A DNA stretch of 64,000 bases from Flavobacterium sp. Root901 (GCF_001429765.1 NZ_LMJB01000005.1:312549-376548); one strand, 5' to 3'; counted from the stretch's first letter, positions 52,372-60,186 are shown. Numbers and translations are program-made. Notes: a model not told the origin generated them from the letters alone.

Positions 52372-52593
52372 ATGAATATCAAAGAAAAATTTGGGTTTAA
52401 AGTTAAAGAACTCAGAGAACAAAAAGGCTTCTCAATTGAGTATTTAGCCAATATTTCCAACGTTGACAGAAATTATATTTCAGACATAGAAAAAGGTCAG
52501 CGAAATGTTTCCATAGAAATTATAGAAAAAATAATCATAGCTCTAGATTCTGATTTAGGAGCTTTTTTTAATGATAAGAGTTTTAAAAAATGA
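52372..52593 (+). CDS. XRE-family regulator, probable R-M controller
   Basis: The 73-residue single-domain protein reads FGFKVKELREQKGFSIEYLAN, then recognition helix VDRNYISDIEKGQRNVS, then LDSDLGAFF. Size and position match C proteins that time methyltransferase and nuclease expression. Its stop overlaps the methyltransferase start by 4 bp. Confidence 0.85.
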   Translation: MNIKEKFGFKVKELREQKGFSIEYLANISNVDRNYISDIEKGQRNVSIEIIEKIIIALDSDLGAFFNDKSFKK

Positions 52594-53813
52594 CGAAAGT
52601 AAAAAAGTATTCAGAAATTAGACAAAAACTTCATATTGATATTGACAAAAAAACAGATAATGGTTTAGCGAAACTTACTCATTATTTTCAAAATCATAAA
52701 AACGGAGTTTCAGAATATTTTAAAAATGATGCAACAGAATATCTTACCAGTTTGCATGAAAAATTAAATATTTTAGAAGAACCAAATTTTCAATATTATT
52801 TACCAATAAAATGGGACATCCCTTTTCCTTCTCCTGAAAAACCTAAATTTAAGTTTATTGATTTATTTGCAGGTATTGGAGGCATAAGACTTGCTTATCA
52901 AAACTTAGGTGGAAAATGTGTGTTTACTAGTGAATGGGATACATATTCAAAAAAAACTTATGAAGCAAATTTTGGAAAAGTTCCTTTCGGCGATATAACC
53001 CAAATTAAAGAAACAGAAATTCCTGATCATGATGTTTTACTAGCTGGATTTCCTTGTCAACCTTTCTCAATTGCAGGAGTTTCAAAAAAGAATGCATTAG
53101 GAAGAAAACATGGATTCTTAGATGAAACACAGGGAACTTTATTTTTTGATATTGCTAGAATTTTAGAACATAAAAGACCCAAAACTTTTATGTTAGAAAA
53201 TGTGAAAAACCTTGTATCTCACGACAAGGGAAACACTTTTAAAGTTATTCAAAAGACATTAAAAGAATTAAACTATAATATTTATTTTAAAGTTTTAGAT
53301 GGTAAATATTTTGTCCCTCAGCATAGAGAACGAATTATTATAGTTGGTTTTGACAATGAATATTTTGAAGGAAAAGAGAATTTCAAATTTCCAGAAATGA
53401 CTGAAGCAAAATTTGCATTAAAAGATATTCTTTTACCCGAAGTAGACCCTAAATATACCTTATCAGATAAACTATGGAATTATCTTCAGGAATATGCAAA
53501 AAAACATAAAGCAAAAGGAAATGGTTTTGGCTTTGGTTTAGCCGATTTAAATGGCATTTCACGAACAATGAGTGCAAGATATTATAAAGATGGGGCAGAA
53601 ATATTAATTCCTCAGAAAGGAAAAAATCCAAGAAGATTAGTCCCTAGAGAATGTGCAAGACTGCAAGGATTTCCAGATGAATTCATCATTCCAGTTTCTG
53701 ATAATCAAGCTTATAAACAATTTGGAAATTCAGTAGTTTCTCCTTTAATGCAAGCTGTTGGTAAAAACATATTAAAAGAATTAATTCAAATAAATGAATC
53801 TAAAAAGTCTTAA
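52590..53813 (+). CDS. DNA (cytosine-5) methyltransferase, Dcm-like
   Basis: The 407-residue protein has all m5C motifs: FIDLFAGIGGIRLAY (I), LLAGFPCQPFSIAG (IV, catalytic Cys), LENVKNLVSHD (VI), VPQHRERIIIVGF (VIII), ARLQGFPDEF (IX) and KQFGNSVVSPLM (X). An ~85-residue N-terminal extension precedes motif I, as in E. coli Dcm. Segments CVFTSEW, AGVSKKNALGR, AKKHKAKGNGFGFG and SARYYKDGAEILI in and around the target-recognition region closely follow Dcm, which modifies the inner C of CCWGG. It overlaps the nuclease gene by 20 bp. Confidence 0.94.
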   Translation: MTKVKKYSEIRQKLHIDIDKKTDNGLAKLTHYFQNHKNGVSEYFKNDATEYLTSLHEKLNILEEPNFQYYLPIKWDIPFPSPEKPKFKFIDLFAGIGGIRLAYQNLGGKCVFTSEWDTYSKKTYEANFGKVPFGDITQIKETEIPDHDVLLAGFPCQPFSIAGVSKKNALGRKHGFLDETQGTLFFDIARILEHKRPKTFMLENVKNLVSHDKGNTFKVIQKTLKELNYNIYFKVLDGKYFVPQHRERIIIVGFDNEYFEGKENFKFPEMTEAKFALKDILLPEVDPKYTLSDKLWNYLQEYAKKHKAKGNGFGFGLADLNGISRTMSARYYKDGAEILIPQKGKNPRRLVPRECARLQGFPDEFIIPVSDNQAYKQFGNSVVSPLMQAVGKNILKELIQINESKKS

Positions 53814-55101
53814 AGCGATTTTTTCAGCAAATGGGTGCAATAAGATTTATATCAAAAATCTTGCCCCCAATGATAACTCCAAAAATCAAGTATATTTTGG
53901 AGGTAACTTTGAGGTGTTAAATATTTTACCTATTTCTGAAATTACTACCGAAGCTGCTGGTGATTGGAAAAAAGAAAGATTTAAGGCTAAAATAAAATTT
54001 TCATGGATTTTAGAAGATGGAACATTAACTTTAGCTCCAAAATCTCAACTTATTTTATATCCAAAATATCCAGAAGTGAGATTTTCAGGTTTCTTGATTG
54101 GAAGTAAAAATGCACCTTCATATTTAATGACGCAACGACTACAGAATAGGTTACTTTTTTTAGGAGTTTCCGACCTTGGTGAAACTTTAGGATATGTAGC
54201 TGCTCCTGATTCTGAAATTGCTAATGAACTAAACAATTTATCTTCATTAAATAATTATGGAATATTTAAAGTAATCGAGCTTCCAATTTTTCAGAATAAT
54301 AAACAAAAACTGATTTCCGAATTATTACGAATTCATAATCTGGACTGGATTAACTCCAAGCGCTTGGATACTTTTAGAAACATATTGCCCTGCAAATCAT
54401 CTAATTGTGGAGGTTATACATTAGAAGCTGAATTAGGAATAACTCCAAACGGATATTCTGAACCAGATTATCTTGGATGGGAAGTAAAGCAGTTTGGAGT
54501 TGCTAATTTTACAAGAATAAATTCGAGTGTAATAACACTAATGACGCCTGAACCTACAGATGGCTTTTACAAATCAGCAGGAGCTGAAGCCTTCTTAAGA
54601 AAATATGGCTATCCAGATGTTAGTGGAAAACCAGATCGATTAAACTTTGGAGGCGTACATAGATCTGAAAAACTACATCCTCGGACAAATCTTATATTAA
54701 AATTAATAGGCTATGACCAATGTGAAGGAAAAATCAGAAATTCTAATGGCCGAATTGCTTTAATTGACCAAAATGATAATGAAACTGCCTCATGGAGTTT
54801 CACATCAATGATGTTACATTGGAACAGAAAACACAATCAGGCTTGTTATGTCCCATCATTATCTCAAAAAATTCCAGAAAGGAATTACAAATATGGCAAC
54901 AATATAATTTTAGGAACGGGAACAGACTTTTTAATGTTTTTAAAAGAAATGGCAAACGGAAATATTTATTACGATCCAGGAATTAAATTAGAGAATATGT
55001 CAACTAAGCCATTAATTAAAAAGAGAAACCAATTTAGAATAGTTTCTAAAAATTTAGGCAACTTGTACAAAAACAAGGAAATAGTAGACATTACAGCTTG
55101 A
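53794..55101 (+). CDS. Type II restriction endonuclease, MvaI/BcnI-like with extra N-terminal domain
   Basis: The 435-residue protein has, in its C-terminal ~250 residues, a MvaI/BcnI-type catalytic core: GGYTLEAELGITPNG with a conserved Glu, then EPDYLGWEVKQF carrying the D..E.K residues, followed by LRKYGYPD and RLNFGG. MvaI and BcnI are only about 240-250 residues. The first ~170 residues begin KIYIKNLAPNDNSKNQVYF, similar to the EcoRII effector-binding domain start. The likely target is CCWGG, from the adjacent Dcm-like enzyme. Its stop is 8 bp before the vsr ATG. Confidence 0.85.
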   Translation: MNLKSLKAIFSANGCNKIYIKNLAPNDNSKNQVYFGGNFEVLNILPISEITTEAAGDWKKERFKAKIKFSWILEDGTLTLAPKSQLILYPKYPEVRFSGFLIGSKNAPSYLMTQRLQNRLLFLGVSDLGETLGYVAAPDSEIANELNNLSSLNNYGIFKVIELPIFQNNKQKLISELLRIHNLDWINSKRLDTFRNILPCKSSNCGGYTLEAELGITPNGYSEPDYLGWEVKQFGVANFTRINSSVITLMTPEPTDGFYKSAGAEAFLRKYGYPDVSGKPDRLNFGGVHRSEKLHPRTNLILKLIGYDQCEGKIRNSNGRIALIDQNDNETASWSFTSMMLHWNRKHNQACYVPSLSQKIPERNYKYGNNIILGTGTDFLMFLKEMANGNIYYDPGIKLENMSTKPLIKKRNQFRIVSKNLGNLYKNKEIVDITA

Positions 55102-55109
55102 TACAATTT

Positions 55110-55532
55110 ATGGACGTCCACAATCCCGAACAACGCTCCAAAAACATGCGTGCTATCAAAAGCACAGAAACTAAAGCAGAAGTCGCTTTAGCAAAAGCAT
55201 TATGGAATCTGGGTTATCGCTATCGCAAAAATAATAAAACAGTTTTCGGAAAACCGGACTTCACATTTAAGCAACTCAAAATTGCCATTTTCGTAGACTC
55301 AGAATTCTTCCACGGAAAAGATTGGGAAACTCGCAAAAAACCACAAACGAATGCAGAATTCTGGATCAAAAAAATCGAAAGAAACATCCAAAGAGATATC
55401 GAAGTAAACACTTATTTAGAATCTCAAAACTGGAAGATTTTACGTTTCTGGAGCAATGATATCAAAAAGAATTTAGATGCTTGTATTCTCGAAATTCAAA
55501 ACGCAATAAACGAAAGACAAACTACAAAATAA
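55110..55532 (+). CDS. vsr: Very short patch repair endonuclease (Vsr)
   Basis: 140 residues from ATG 55110: DVHNPEQRSKNMRAIKSTETKAE aligned with the Vsr start, the catalytic Asp in GKPDFTF, FVDSEFFHGKDW in the place of the E. coli His-rich loop, and EFWIKKIERNIQRD. It nicks 5' of T in T:G mismatches that arise by deamination of 5-methylcytosine. The Cys/His zinc ligands of E. coli Vsr are not conserved. Last gene of the R-M operon. Confidence 0.93.
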   Translation: MDVHNPEQRSKNMRAIKSTETKAEVALAKALWNLGYRYRKNNKTVFGKPDFTFKQLKIAIFVDSEFFHGKDWETRKKPQTNAEFWIKKIERNIQRDIEVNTYLESQNWKILRFWSNDIKKNLDACILEIQNAINERQTTK

Positions 55533-55557
55533 AAAGCCACTATTAAAAGCGGCTTTT
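55531..55557 (+). terminator. Terminator of the R-M operon
   Basis: aaaagcc and ggctttt form a stem directly at the vsr stop, before the convergent small gene. Confidence 0.65.
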
Positions 55558-55567
55558 CACATTTCTA

Positions 55568-55801
55568 TCACTCAACCTCAAAATAAGGATTTAAAATCTC
55601 GGCTAGTTCATTCAGCCAGAAATAACCTTGTTCAACTGATCTTGGATCGATTTGCAAGGTTTCGCATTCTCGCATTAGCGACATGGCGAGAAGATAATTT
55701 ACTTTTCGAATTGCTTTTGCGAAACTTTTAGGATCTGTTGCCTGATTGAAAAATTCGTTTAACCGCAATTCGGTTTCTTTGGTAAGGGTGTTAATACTCA
55801 T
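55568..55801 (-). CDS. Small hypothetical protein, paralogue of the gene at 32986
   Basis: 77 residues, helical, no signal peptide. Shares KETE..LNEFFNQ..DPK, KAIR.VNYLLAMS and WLNELAEIL.PYFEV with the protein at 32986-33225. Convergent with vsr, ending 35 bp from it. Its ATG lies inside a 22-bp direct repeat whose second copy is 123 bp upstream. Function unknown. Confidence 0.72.
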   Translation of the reverse strand: MSINTLTKETELRLNEFFNQATDPKSFAKAIRKVNYLLAMSLMRECETLQIDPRSVEQGYFWLNELAEILNPYFEVE

Positions 55802-55943
55802 TTTTTTTGCATTTAGGAATATAAAACCCGCATAGCTACAGGTGTCCTACGCTGCAAAAAGAGCGTTGCAGTTGTTTCCAATACCGCCACCATACCACAC
55901 GGGCAAGAAGTTTGTTCGATTCATATTTTTTGCATTTAGGAAT
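55799..55943 (-). repeat. 101-bp element bounded by 22-bp direct repeats carrying ATG
   Basis: Copies at 55799-55820 and 55922-55943 differ at one base; each reads ATTCCTAAATGCAAAAAAnATG-type on the minus strand. The enclosed segment is much richer in G and C than its surroundings and holds an acgct/agcgt hairpin. The distal ATG opens a 25-codon frame ending TAG at 55847. A TATATTTG -7 motif sits just upstream at 55946-55953. Confidence 0.7.
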
Positions 55944-55945
55944 TG

Positions 55946-55953
55946 CAAATATA
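55946..55953 (-). promoter_or_regulatory. -7 element upstream of the distal direct repeat
   Basis: TATATTTG on the minus strand, ~145 bp from the gene start. Same TATATTTGCA as in front of the paralogue at 33225. It implies a long leader containing the 101-bp element. Confidence 0.5.
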
Positions 55954-56082
55954 TGAAAATAAAAATATTTTGTAAGTTTTTTCTTTATTTAAAAAATAAA
56001 CGGTTAAGCAGATCACTTCGCAATCAAAATTACAAAACTGAAAACAAAATAATTAAAATTTCATAATGTTTCCTTAACTAGC

Positions 56083-56113
56083 TTGGCTTTTTCTTTTTAA
56101 AAGGATAGATTTG
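56083..56113 (+). promoter_or_regulatory. Promoter of the hibernation factor gene
   Basis: ttg (56083-56085) and TAGATTTG (56106-56113) are 20 bp apart, 27 bp before the ATG at 56141. Confidence 0.65.
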
Positions 56114-56140
56114 AGAAACAATCATTAAATACAATCCGTT

Positions 56141-56455
56141 ATGAAAATACAAATCAATACTGATAAAAACATCGAAGGACACCAAAGATTAGAAAATTAT
56201 TTCTCTGAAGAATTAGAAAAAGGTTTAGCGCGTTTTGAAGATAAAATTACACGCATCGAAGTACATTTTGGAGATGAAAATGGCGAGAAATTCAGCCTGA
56301 ATGATAAAAAATGCGTTCTTGAAGTTCGTACTGCAAAATTACAGCCAATCACTGTAACTGAACATGCCGAAACTCTTGAAAAAGCTTTTAATGGTGCTTT
56401 GAGCAAAGTTAAAAAAACACTTACCACAACTTTCGAAAAATTGAAAGCACATTAA
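56141..56455 (+). CDS. hpf: Ribosome hibernation-promoting factor, HPF/YfiA family (short form)
   Basis: 104 residues with the HPF/RaiA beta-alpha-beta fold: IQINTDKNIEGHQRLENYF, then FEDKITRIEVHFGDENGEK, and ALSKVKKTLTTTFEK at the end. Short forms lack the C-terminal dimerisation domain. It binds the 30S A/P sites in stationary phase and blocks translation. Followed at once by a strong palindromic terminator. Confidence 0.9.
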   Translation: MKIQINTDKNIEGHQRLENYFSEELEKGLARFEDKITRIEVHFGDENGEKFSLNDKKCVLEVRTAKLQPITVTEHAETLEKAFNGALSKVKKTLTTTFEKLKAH

Positions 56456-56523
56456 ATTTCAAAATAGATAAAAAAAAAGACGTTTCAGGTTGAAACGTCT
56501 TTTTTTTTATCTATTTTGAAATT
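56455..56523. terminator. Perfect 33-bp-arm palindrome, bidirectional terminator
   Basis: The left arm 56455-56487 starting aatttcaaaatagat and the right arm 56491-56523 ending atctattttgaaatt are exact reverse complements around a 3-base loop. The core is gacgtttca/tgaaacgtc with 9-base A and T tracts. It lies between convergent genes. Confidence 0.92.
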
Positions 56524-56553
56524 GACAAAGGTTAAACAGTTGTCCCCTATTCT

Positions 56554-57225
56554 TTATGATTTTGGCAGCGGAGCTCCAACAGCGATATCACAGCGATGCC
56601 CTGCCTGTCCGTGTGGCGGATTCATTCCTTCTGCGACTGTTTTGTTGGCATCGGTGCTTAGTAATGCAGGAACCGGATTCGATCCTGGCGCAGGAACTGT
56701 AACATTTTGTGTCATTGTTCCGCTTTGAGGTGTTGATGTTACTGCGGTAGTTTTGGCAGCGGGCGAATTTAACGGCGCTCCAACCGGAATATCACATCTG
56801 TGTCCTGGCTGTCCATGCGACGGATTCATTCCCTTTCCTACTTTTACCGGCGCTGCAACTGTAGTAGTAACCACATTTTTTTGATTCGGATTTACCTGTA
56901 CTGTTTGTCCGGCCTGCGCCTGAACTTGCTGAACCTGCTGCGTTGGTGCAGAATTCAAAGGTGCTCCTACGGCAATATCGCAGCGGTGTCCCGGTTGTCC
57001 GTGAGCCGGATTTAGCCCTTTTGTTTCGCTTAAAACCGTATTTGGATTTGAAGCCTGAGCCGGAGTCTGCTGTACGACAGAATTTGTTTTCGTTGTATCT
57101 TTTGCAAGTCCAAGTCTTACTAATTCTGATGTTGCTGTGGTTTGTTGTGGTTCTAATTCTTTTTTGCAGGAAACAAAAAGTAATGAAGTTATAGCGAGTG
57201 AACTTATAAAGATTTTCGGATTCAT
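56554..57225 (-). CDS. Lipoprotein with three NPxHGQxGHRCDI repeats
   Basis: From ATG 57225 it is 223 residues: a lipoprotein signal (ITSLLFVSCKKE), then three ~22-residue repeats of NPxHGQxGHRCDIxVGAPL separated by low-complexity Gln-, Thr-, Ala- and Val-rich linkers of 40-55 residues. Each repeat has two His and one Cys. I do not know a function. The repeats suggest a short metal- or ligand-binding motif displayed on a flexible envelope protein. Start chosen so that the signal begins MNPKIFISSLAI. Confidence 0.82.
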   Translation of the reverse strand: MNPKIFISSLAITSLLFVSCKKELEPQQTTATSELVRLGLAKDTTKTNSVVQQTPAQASNPNTVLSETKGLNPAHGQPGHRCDIAVGAPLNSAPTQQVQQVQAQAGQTVQVNPNQKNVVTTTVAAPVKVGKGMNPSHGQPGHRCDIPVGAPLNSPAAKTTAVTSTPQSGTMTQNVTVPAPGSNPVPALLSTDANKTVAEGMNPPHGQAGHRCDIAVGAPLPKS

Positions 57226-57358
57226 ATTATGGTATTTTAGAGCACTCAAATATAGTTGTTTTTTGAAATTAAACCATAGAAAATAACCGTATTAAGATAT
57301 AAAGTTTAAGAATTTACATTGTCGTTTAATGACTTAAAGCTGCAAAACCTCAATTTTT

Positions 57359-57440
57359 TTCTCGCAGATTTCGCAGATACGGCGGATTTTAAATTTATCT
57401 GCTTTTATCTTCAACCCGTAAAATCTGCGTGCCGTCTCGC
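57359..57440. repeat. Intergenic palindrome with ctcgcagatttcgcagat arms
   Basis: tctcgcagatttcgcagatacggcgg is mirrored imperfectly by ccgtaaaatctgcgtgccgtctcgc. Lies between the divergent 57225 and 57488 genes. Confidence 0.55.
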
Positions 57441-57487
57441 ATCATTTTAAAAAATTCCTATCTTTAAACTTCAAATAAAAATCTCTC

Positions 57488-57976
57488 ATGAAAAAAACAC
57501 TTTTACTCCTTTTATTCGTTACTTCTTTTGCAAATGCACAAACCGACAAAGAAAAAATCACTCACACTCTTGATGCATGGCACAAAGCGGCAGCTGAGGT
57601 AAAATTTGATGCTTATTTTAATGCTTTGGCAGACAATGCTATTTATATTGGAACTGATGCGACCGAAAACTGGACCAAAAAAGAATTTCAAATCTGGGCA
57701 AAACCTTTTTTTGATAAAGGAACAACCTGGAATTTTAAAGCACTGGAGCGTCATATCTTTTTTGATAAATCTGGAAAACTGGCCTGGTTTGATGAATTAT
57801 TAGACACCCAAATGAAAATCTGCCGCGGTTCCGGAGTTCTAGTCAAAGTTGGAAAAGAATGGAAAATTCAGCATTATGTTTTATCCATGACAATTCCGAA
57901 TGATGAGGTAGATGCCGTAACTAAAATAAAAGCACCAGTAGAAGACGCTTTGATTGCGAAGCTTCAAAAAAAATAA
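57488..57976 (+). CDS. NTF2-like/SnoaL-type secreted protein
   Basis: The 162-residue protein has a signal peptide ending SFANAQ and an NTF2-like cone fold: ITHTLDAWHKAAAEVKFDAYF, DNAIYIGTDATENWTKKEF, then the strand KLAWFDELLDTQM and VLVKVGKEWKIQHYVLSMTI. Such proteins (SnoaL_3 type) are periplasmic enzymes or binding proteins of unknown ligand. Stands alone. Confidence 0.82.
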   Translation: MKKTLLLLLFVTSFANAQTDKEKITHTLDAWHKAAAEVKFDAYFNALADNAIYIGTDATENWTKKEFQIWAKPFFDKGTTWNFKALERHIFFDKSGKLAWFDELLDTQMKICRGSGVLVKVGKEWKIQHYVLSMTIPNDEVDAVTKIKAPVEDALIAKLQKK

Positions 57977-58108
57977 ACATTTTTCTGCTTTATTCTTATA
58001 ATCATAACTTTTCTACTCTCTAACGAGTTAAAGTATTGAATTAATTATAATGTAATTGATAAAATTCGGCGTAATTTAGGGTGTCAAAATAAAATAGTCT
58101 TAAAAAAA

Positions 58109-58151
58109 CGGGGTGTATTTTATAAATTTATTTAAAATAAAAACACACCCG
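58109..58151 (+). promoter_or_regulatory. Stem-loop upstream of the ammonium transporter
   Basis: gggtgt and acaccc close a long A/T stem (gtatttta / taaaat-like), 42 bp before the probable -7 element. May be a regulatory hairpin or an attenuator. Confidence 0.45.
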
Positions 58152-58192
58152 CTATTTTAACAGCCCTTGAAATAAGAATATTTAATTTTTTT

Positions 58193-58200
58193 TAACTTTG
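58193..58200 (+). promoter_or_regulatory. Bacteroidota -7 element of the ammonium transporter gene
   Basis: TAACTTTG matches TAnnTTTG, 38 bp before the start codon; a ttg lies 23 bp further upstream, longer than usual. Confidence 0.5.
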
Positions 58201-58238
58201 ACCCCAAAAAAAATAGGGTTCAATTAAGTATTTGAAAA

Positions 58239-59621
58239 ATGAAAATAGAAAAACGCTGGATTATTTCCTTCATTATGATAAGTGTTGTGTGTACGGTAGG
58301 TGCATTTTGGCCTACAGTAACAGAAAATAGTTATGTTTTATCAGAATTTGGAACTACAGATCATATTGTACCGGCCGATGTTGCCTGGATGCTTACTTCA
58401 AGCTGTCTGGTTTTAATCATGACTCCCGGGTTATCCTTTTTTTATGGCGGAATGGTAGGCCGTAAAAATGTGATTTCGACAATGCTTCAAAGTTTTATCT
58501 GTTTAGGGGTTGTAACACTTTTATGGGCTGTTGTCGCTTTTAGTCTTGCATTTGGAGAGCCGGTTGGTTTTGGTTCAGGAGATCATTTTTACAGCTTCTT
58601 CGGAAATCCGACTACTTTTGCTTTTATGGATTATGTTGGCGTTTTGCCTCATAAAAAATTGGCTTCTACAATTCCGTTTATGCTTTTTGCATTGTTTCAA
58701 ATGAAATTTGCCATTATCTGTCCTGCAATTATCACAGGTTCATTTGCAGAGCGTGTTCGTTTTATTTCTTATTTAGTTTTTATCAGCTTATTTACCATTT
58801 TTATATATGCTCCTTTATGTCATGCGGTTTGGTATCCAACCGGTGTTTTAGGAAGTTATTTTGGAGTAAAAGATTTTGCCGGAGGAACCGTAGTTCACAT
58901 GAGTTCTGGTTTCGCTGCTTTGGCAGGAGTTTTAGTTTTAGGAAAAAGAAAAAACAGCCAGCATATTCCAACCAATATTCCATTTGTATTATTAGGAACC
59001 GGTATGCTGTGGTTTGGGTGGTTTGGTTTCAACGCCGGATCTGCACTTGCTGCAAACGGTACAGCCGCTATGGCTTTTGCCACAACTACAACATCATCTG
59101 CAGCAGCCATGTTAACATGGGTTTTCTTTGACAGAATGAACGGAAGAAAAGTTTCTGCACTTGGAGCTTGTATTGGAGCCGTAGTAGGTTTGGTAGCGAT
59201 AACTCCGGCGGCAGGTTTTGTTTCAGTTCCTGAAAGTATGTTTTTTGGTTTCGTAACTGCTCTGGTTTCAAACTCAGTTGTCAATTGCCGTTTATCAAAA
59301 AGATTTGATGATACGCTTGACGTTTTTGCCTGTCACGGTGTTGGCGGAATTATGGGAATGATCCTGACTGCCGTTTTTGCCCATGGCGAAAATGCAAGTT
59401 TATTACATGGAGGATGGAGCGTCTTTGGACATCACATGATGGCATTGGTGTTGGTTTCAATCTTTACTTTCTTCGGAGCGTATTTCTTGTTTAAAGTAAC
59501 CAATTTCATTATTCCGCTTCGTGTTTCTGAAGAATCAGAACATATCGGATTGGATTTGTCGCAGCACGACGAAACTTTAGATCCAAAATTAAAACCAATT
59601 ACAGAACCTCATTACGGTTAA
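58239..59621 (+). CDS. amtB: Ammonium transporter
   Basis: The 460-residue Amt/Rh protein has eleven predicted helices and the signature DVAWMLTSSCLVLIMTPGLS, FFYGGMVGRKNV, the pore segment GGTVVHMSSGFAALAG, and DVFACHGVGGIMGMI with the second pore His. It conducts ammonium across the inner membrane. N-terminal extension is slightly longer than E. coli AmtB. No glnK (PII) gene is adjacent, so control by PII must be encoded elsewhere. Confidence 0.94.
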   Translation: MKIEKRWIISFIMISVVCTVGAFWPTVTENSYVLSEFGTTDHIVPADVAWMLTSSCLVLIMTPGLSFFYGGMVGRKNVISTMLQSFICLGVVTLLWAVVAFSLAFGEPVGFGSGDHFYSFFGNPTTFAFMDYVGVLPHKKLASTIPFMLFALFQMKFAIICPAIITGSFAERVRFISYLVFISLFTIFIYAPLCHAVWYPTGVLGSYFGVKDFAGGTVVHMSSGFAALAGVLVLGKRKNSQHIPTNIPFVLLGTGMLWFGWFGFNAGSALAANGTAAMAFATTTTSSAAAMLTWVFFDRMNGRKVSALGACIGAVVGLVAITPAAGFVSVPESMFFGFVTALVSNSVVNCRLSKRFDDTLDVFACHGVGGIMGMILTAVFAHGENASLLHGGWSVFGHHMMALVLVSIFTFFGAYFLFKVTNFIIPLRVSEESEHIGLDLSQHDETLDPKLKPITEPHYG

Positions 59622-59632
59622 ATACTATTTTT

Positions 59633-59719
59633 TTGCCACGAATTACACGAATTTTCACGAATTTTTTTCGATCATACAATTAAATTAATTTGTGAAAATT
59701 CGCGTAAATCTTGGCAAAA
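59633..59719. repeat. Intergenic palindrome with gccacgaatt arms
   Basis: gccacgaattacacgaattttcac pairs with gtgaaaattcgcgtaaatcttggc just after the amtB stop. Confidence 0.72.
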
Positions 59720-59760
59720 CTTTAAATATATAGTCCTTACAGGACATTTTTTATTTATAT

Positions 59761-60150
59761 CCATGGTGTTTTCTACCGATATTTTATTCCTAACGGAATA
59801 GCCATAAAAATACTTCTTAGCTCAAATAAATCTCGCAGGGTTAAATGTTAGTAAAACAAATTACCGATGTTTTATTCTAACGGAATAGCTATAAAAATAC
59901 TTCTTAGCTCAAATAAATCCCGTAGGATTAAATATTGGTAAACAAATTACCGATGTTTTATTCCTAACGGAATAGCTATAAAAATACTTCTTAGCTCAAA
60001 TAATCTCGTAGGATTAAATATTGGTAAAACAAATTAACGATATTTTATTCCTAACGGAATAGCTATAAAAATACTTCCTAGCTCAAATAAATCTCGTAGA
60101 GATGAAATATTGGTAAAACAAATAATCTGCTATCATGATCTTGTCCCGTA
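59761..60150. repeat. Four tandem copies of an ~87-bp repeat
   Basis: Units start accgatgttttattc at 59775, 59863, 59949 and 60036 (spacing 88, 86, 87) and contain cctaacggaatagctataaa and ctcaaataaatctcgtagg. A decayed fifth unit ends at gtcccgtagggac. Little else is in the 660-bp gap to trmB. Confidence 0.9.
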
Positions 60151-60186
60151 GGGACTTTACATTACTAGCATTAAAAAAACCTTTTA

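Noticed and set aside
55842..56066. 74-codon + strand frame beside the small gene
   Set aside because: It reads through the 101-bp repeat element and AT-rich non-coding DNA, has no ribosome site and no protein-like composition.
57359..57440. Promoter shared by the divergent 57225 and 57488 genes within the palindrome
   Set aside because: No TAnnTTTG with usable spacing was found inside it.
58817..59284. Long frames on both strands within amtB
   Set aside because: Shadows of the strongly supported ammonium transporter gene.
59761..60150. CRISPR array
   Set aside because: Units are conserved along their whole ~87 bp with no unique spacers, and no cas genes are present.
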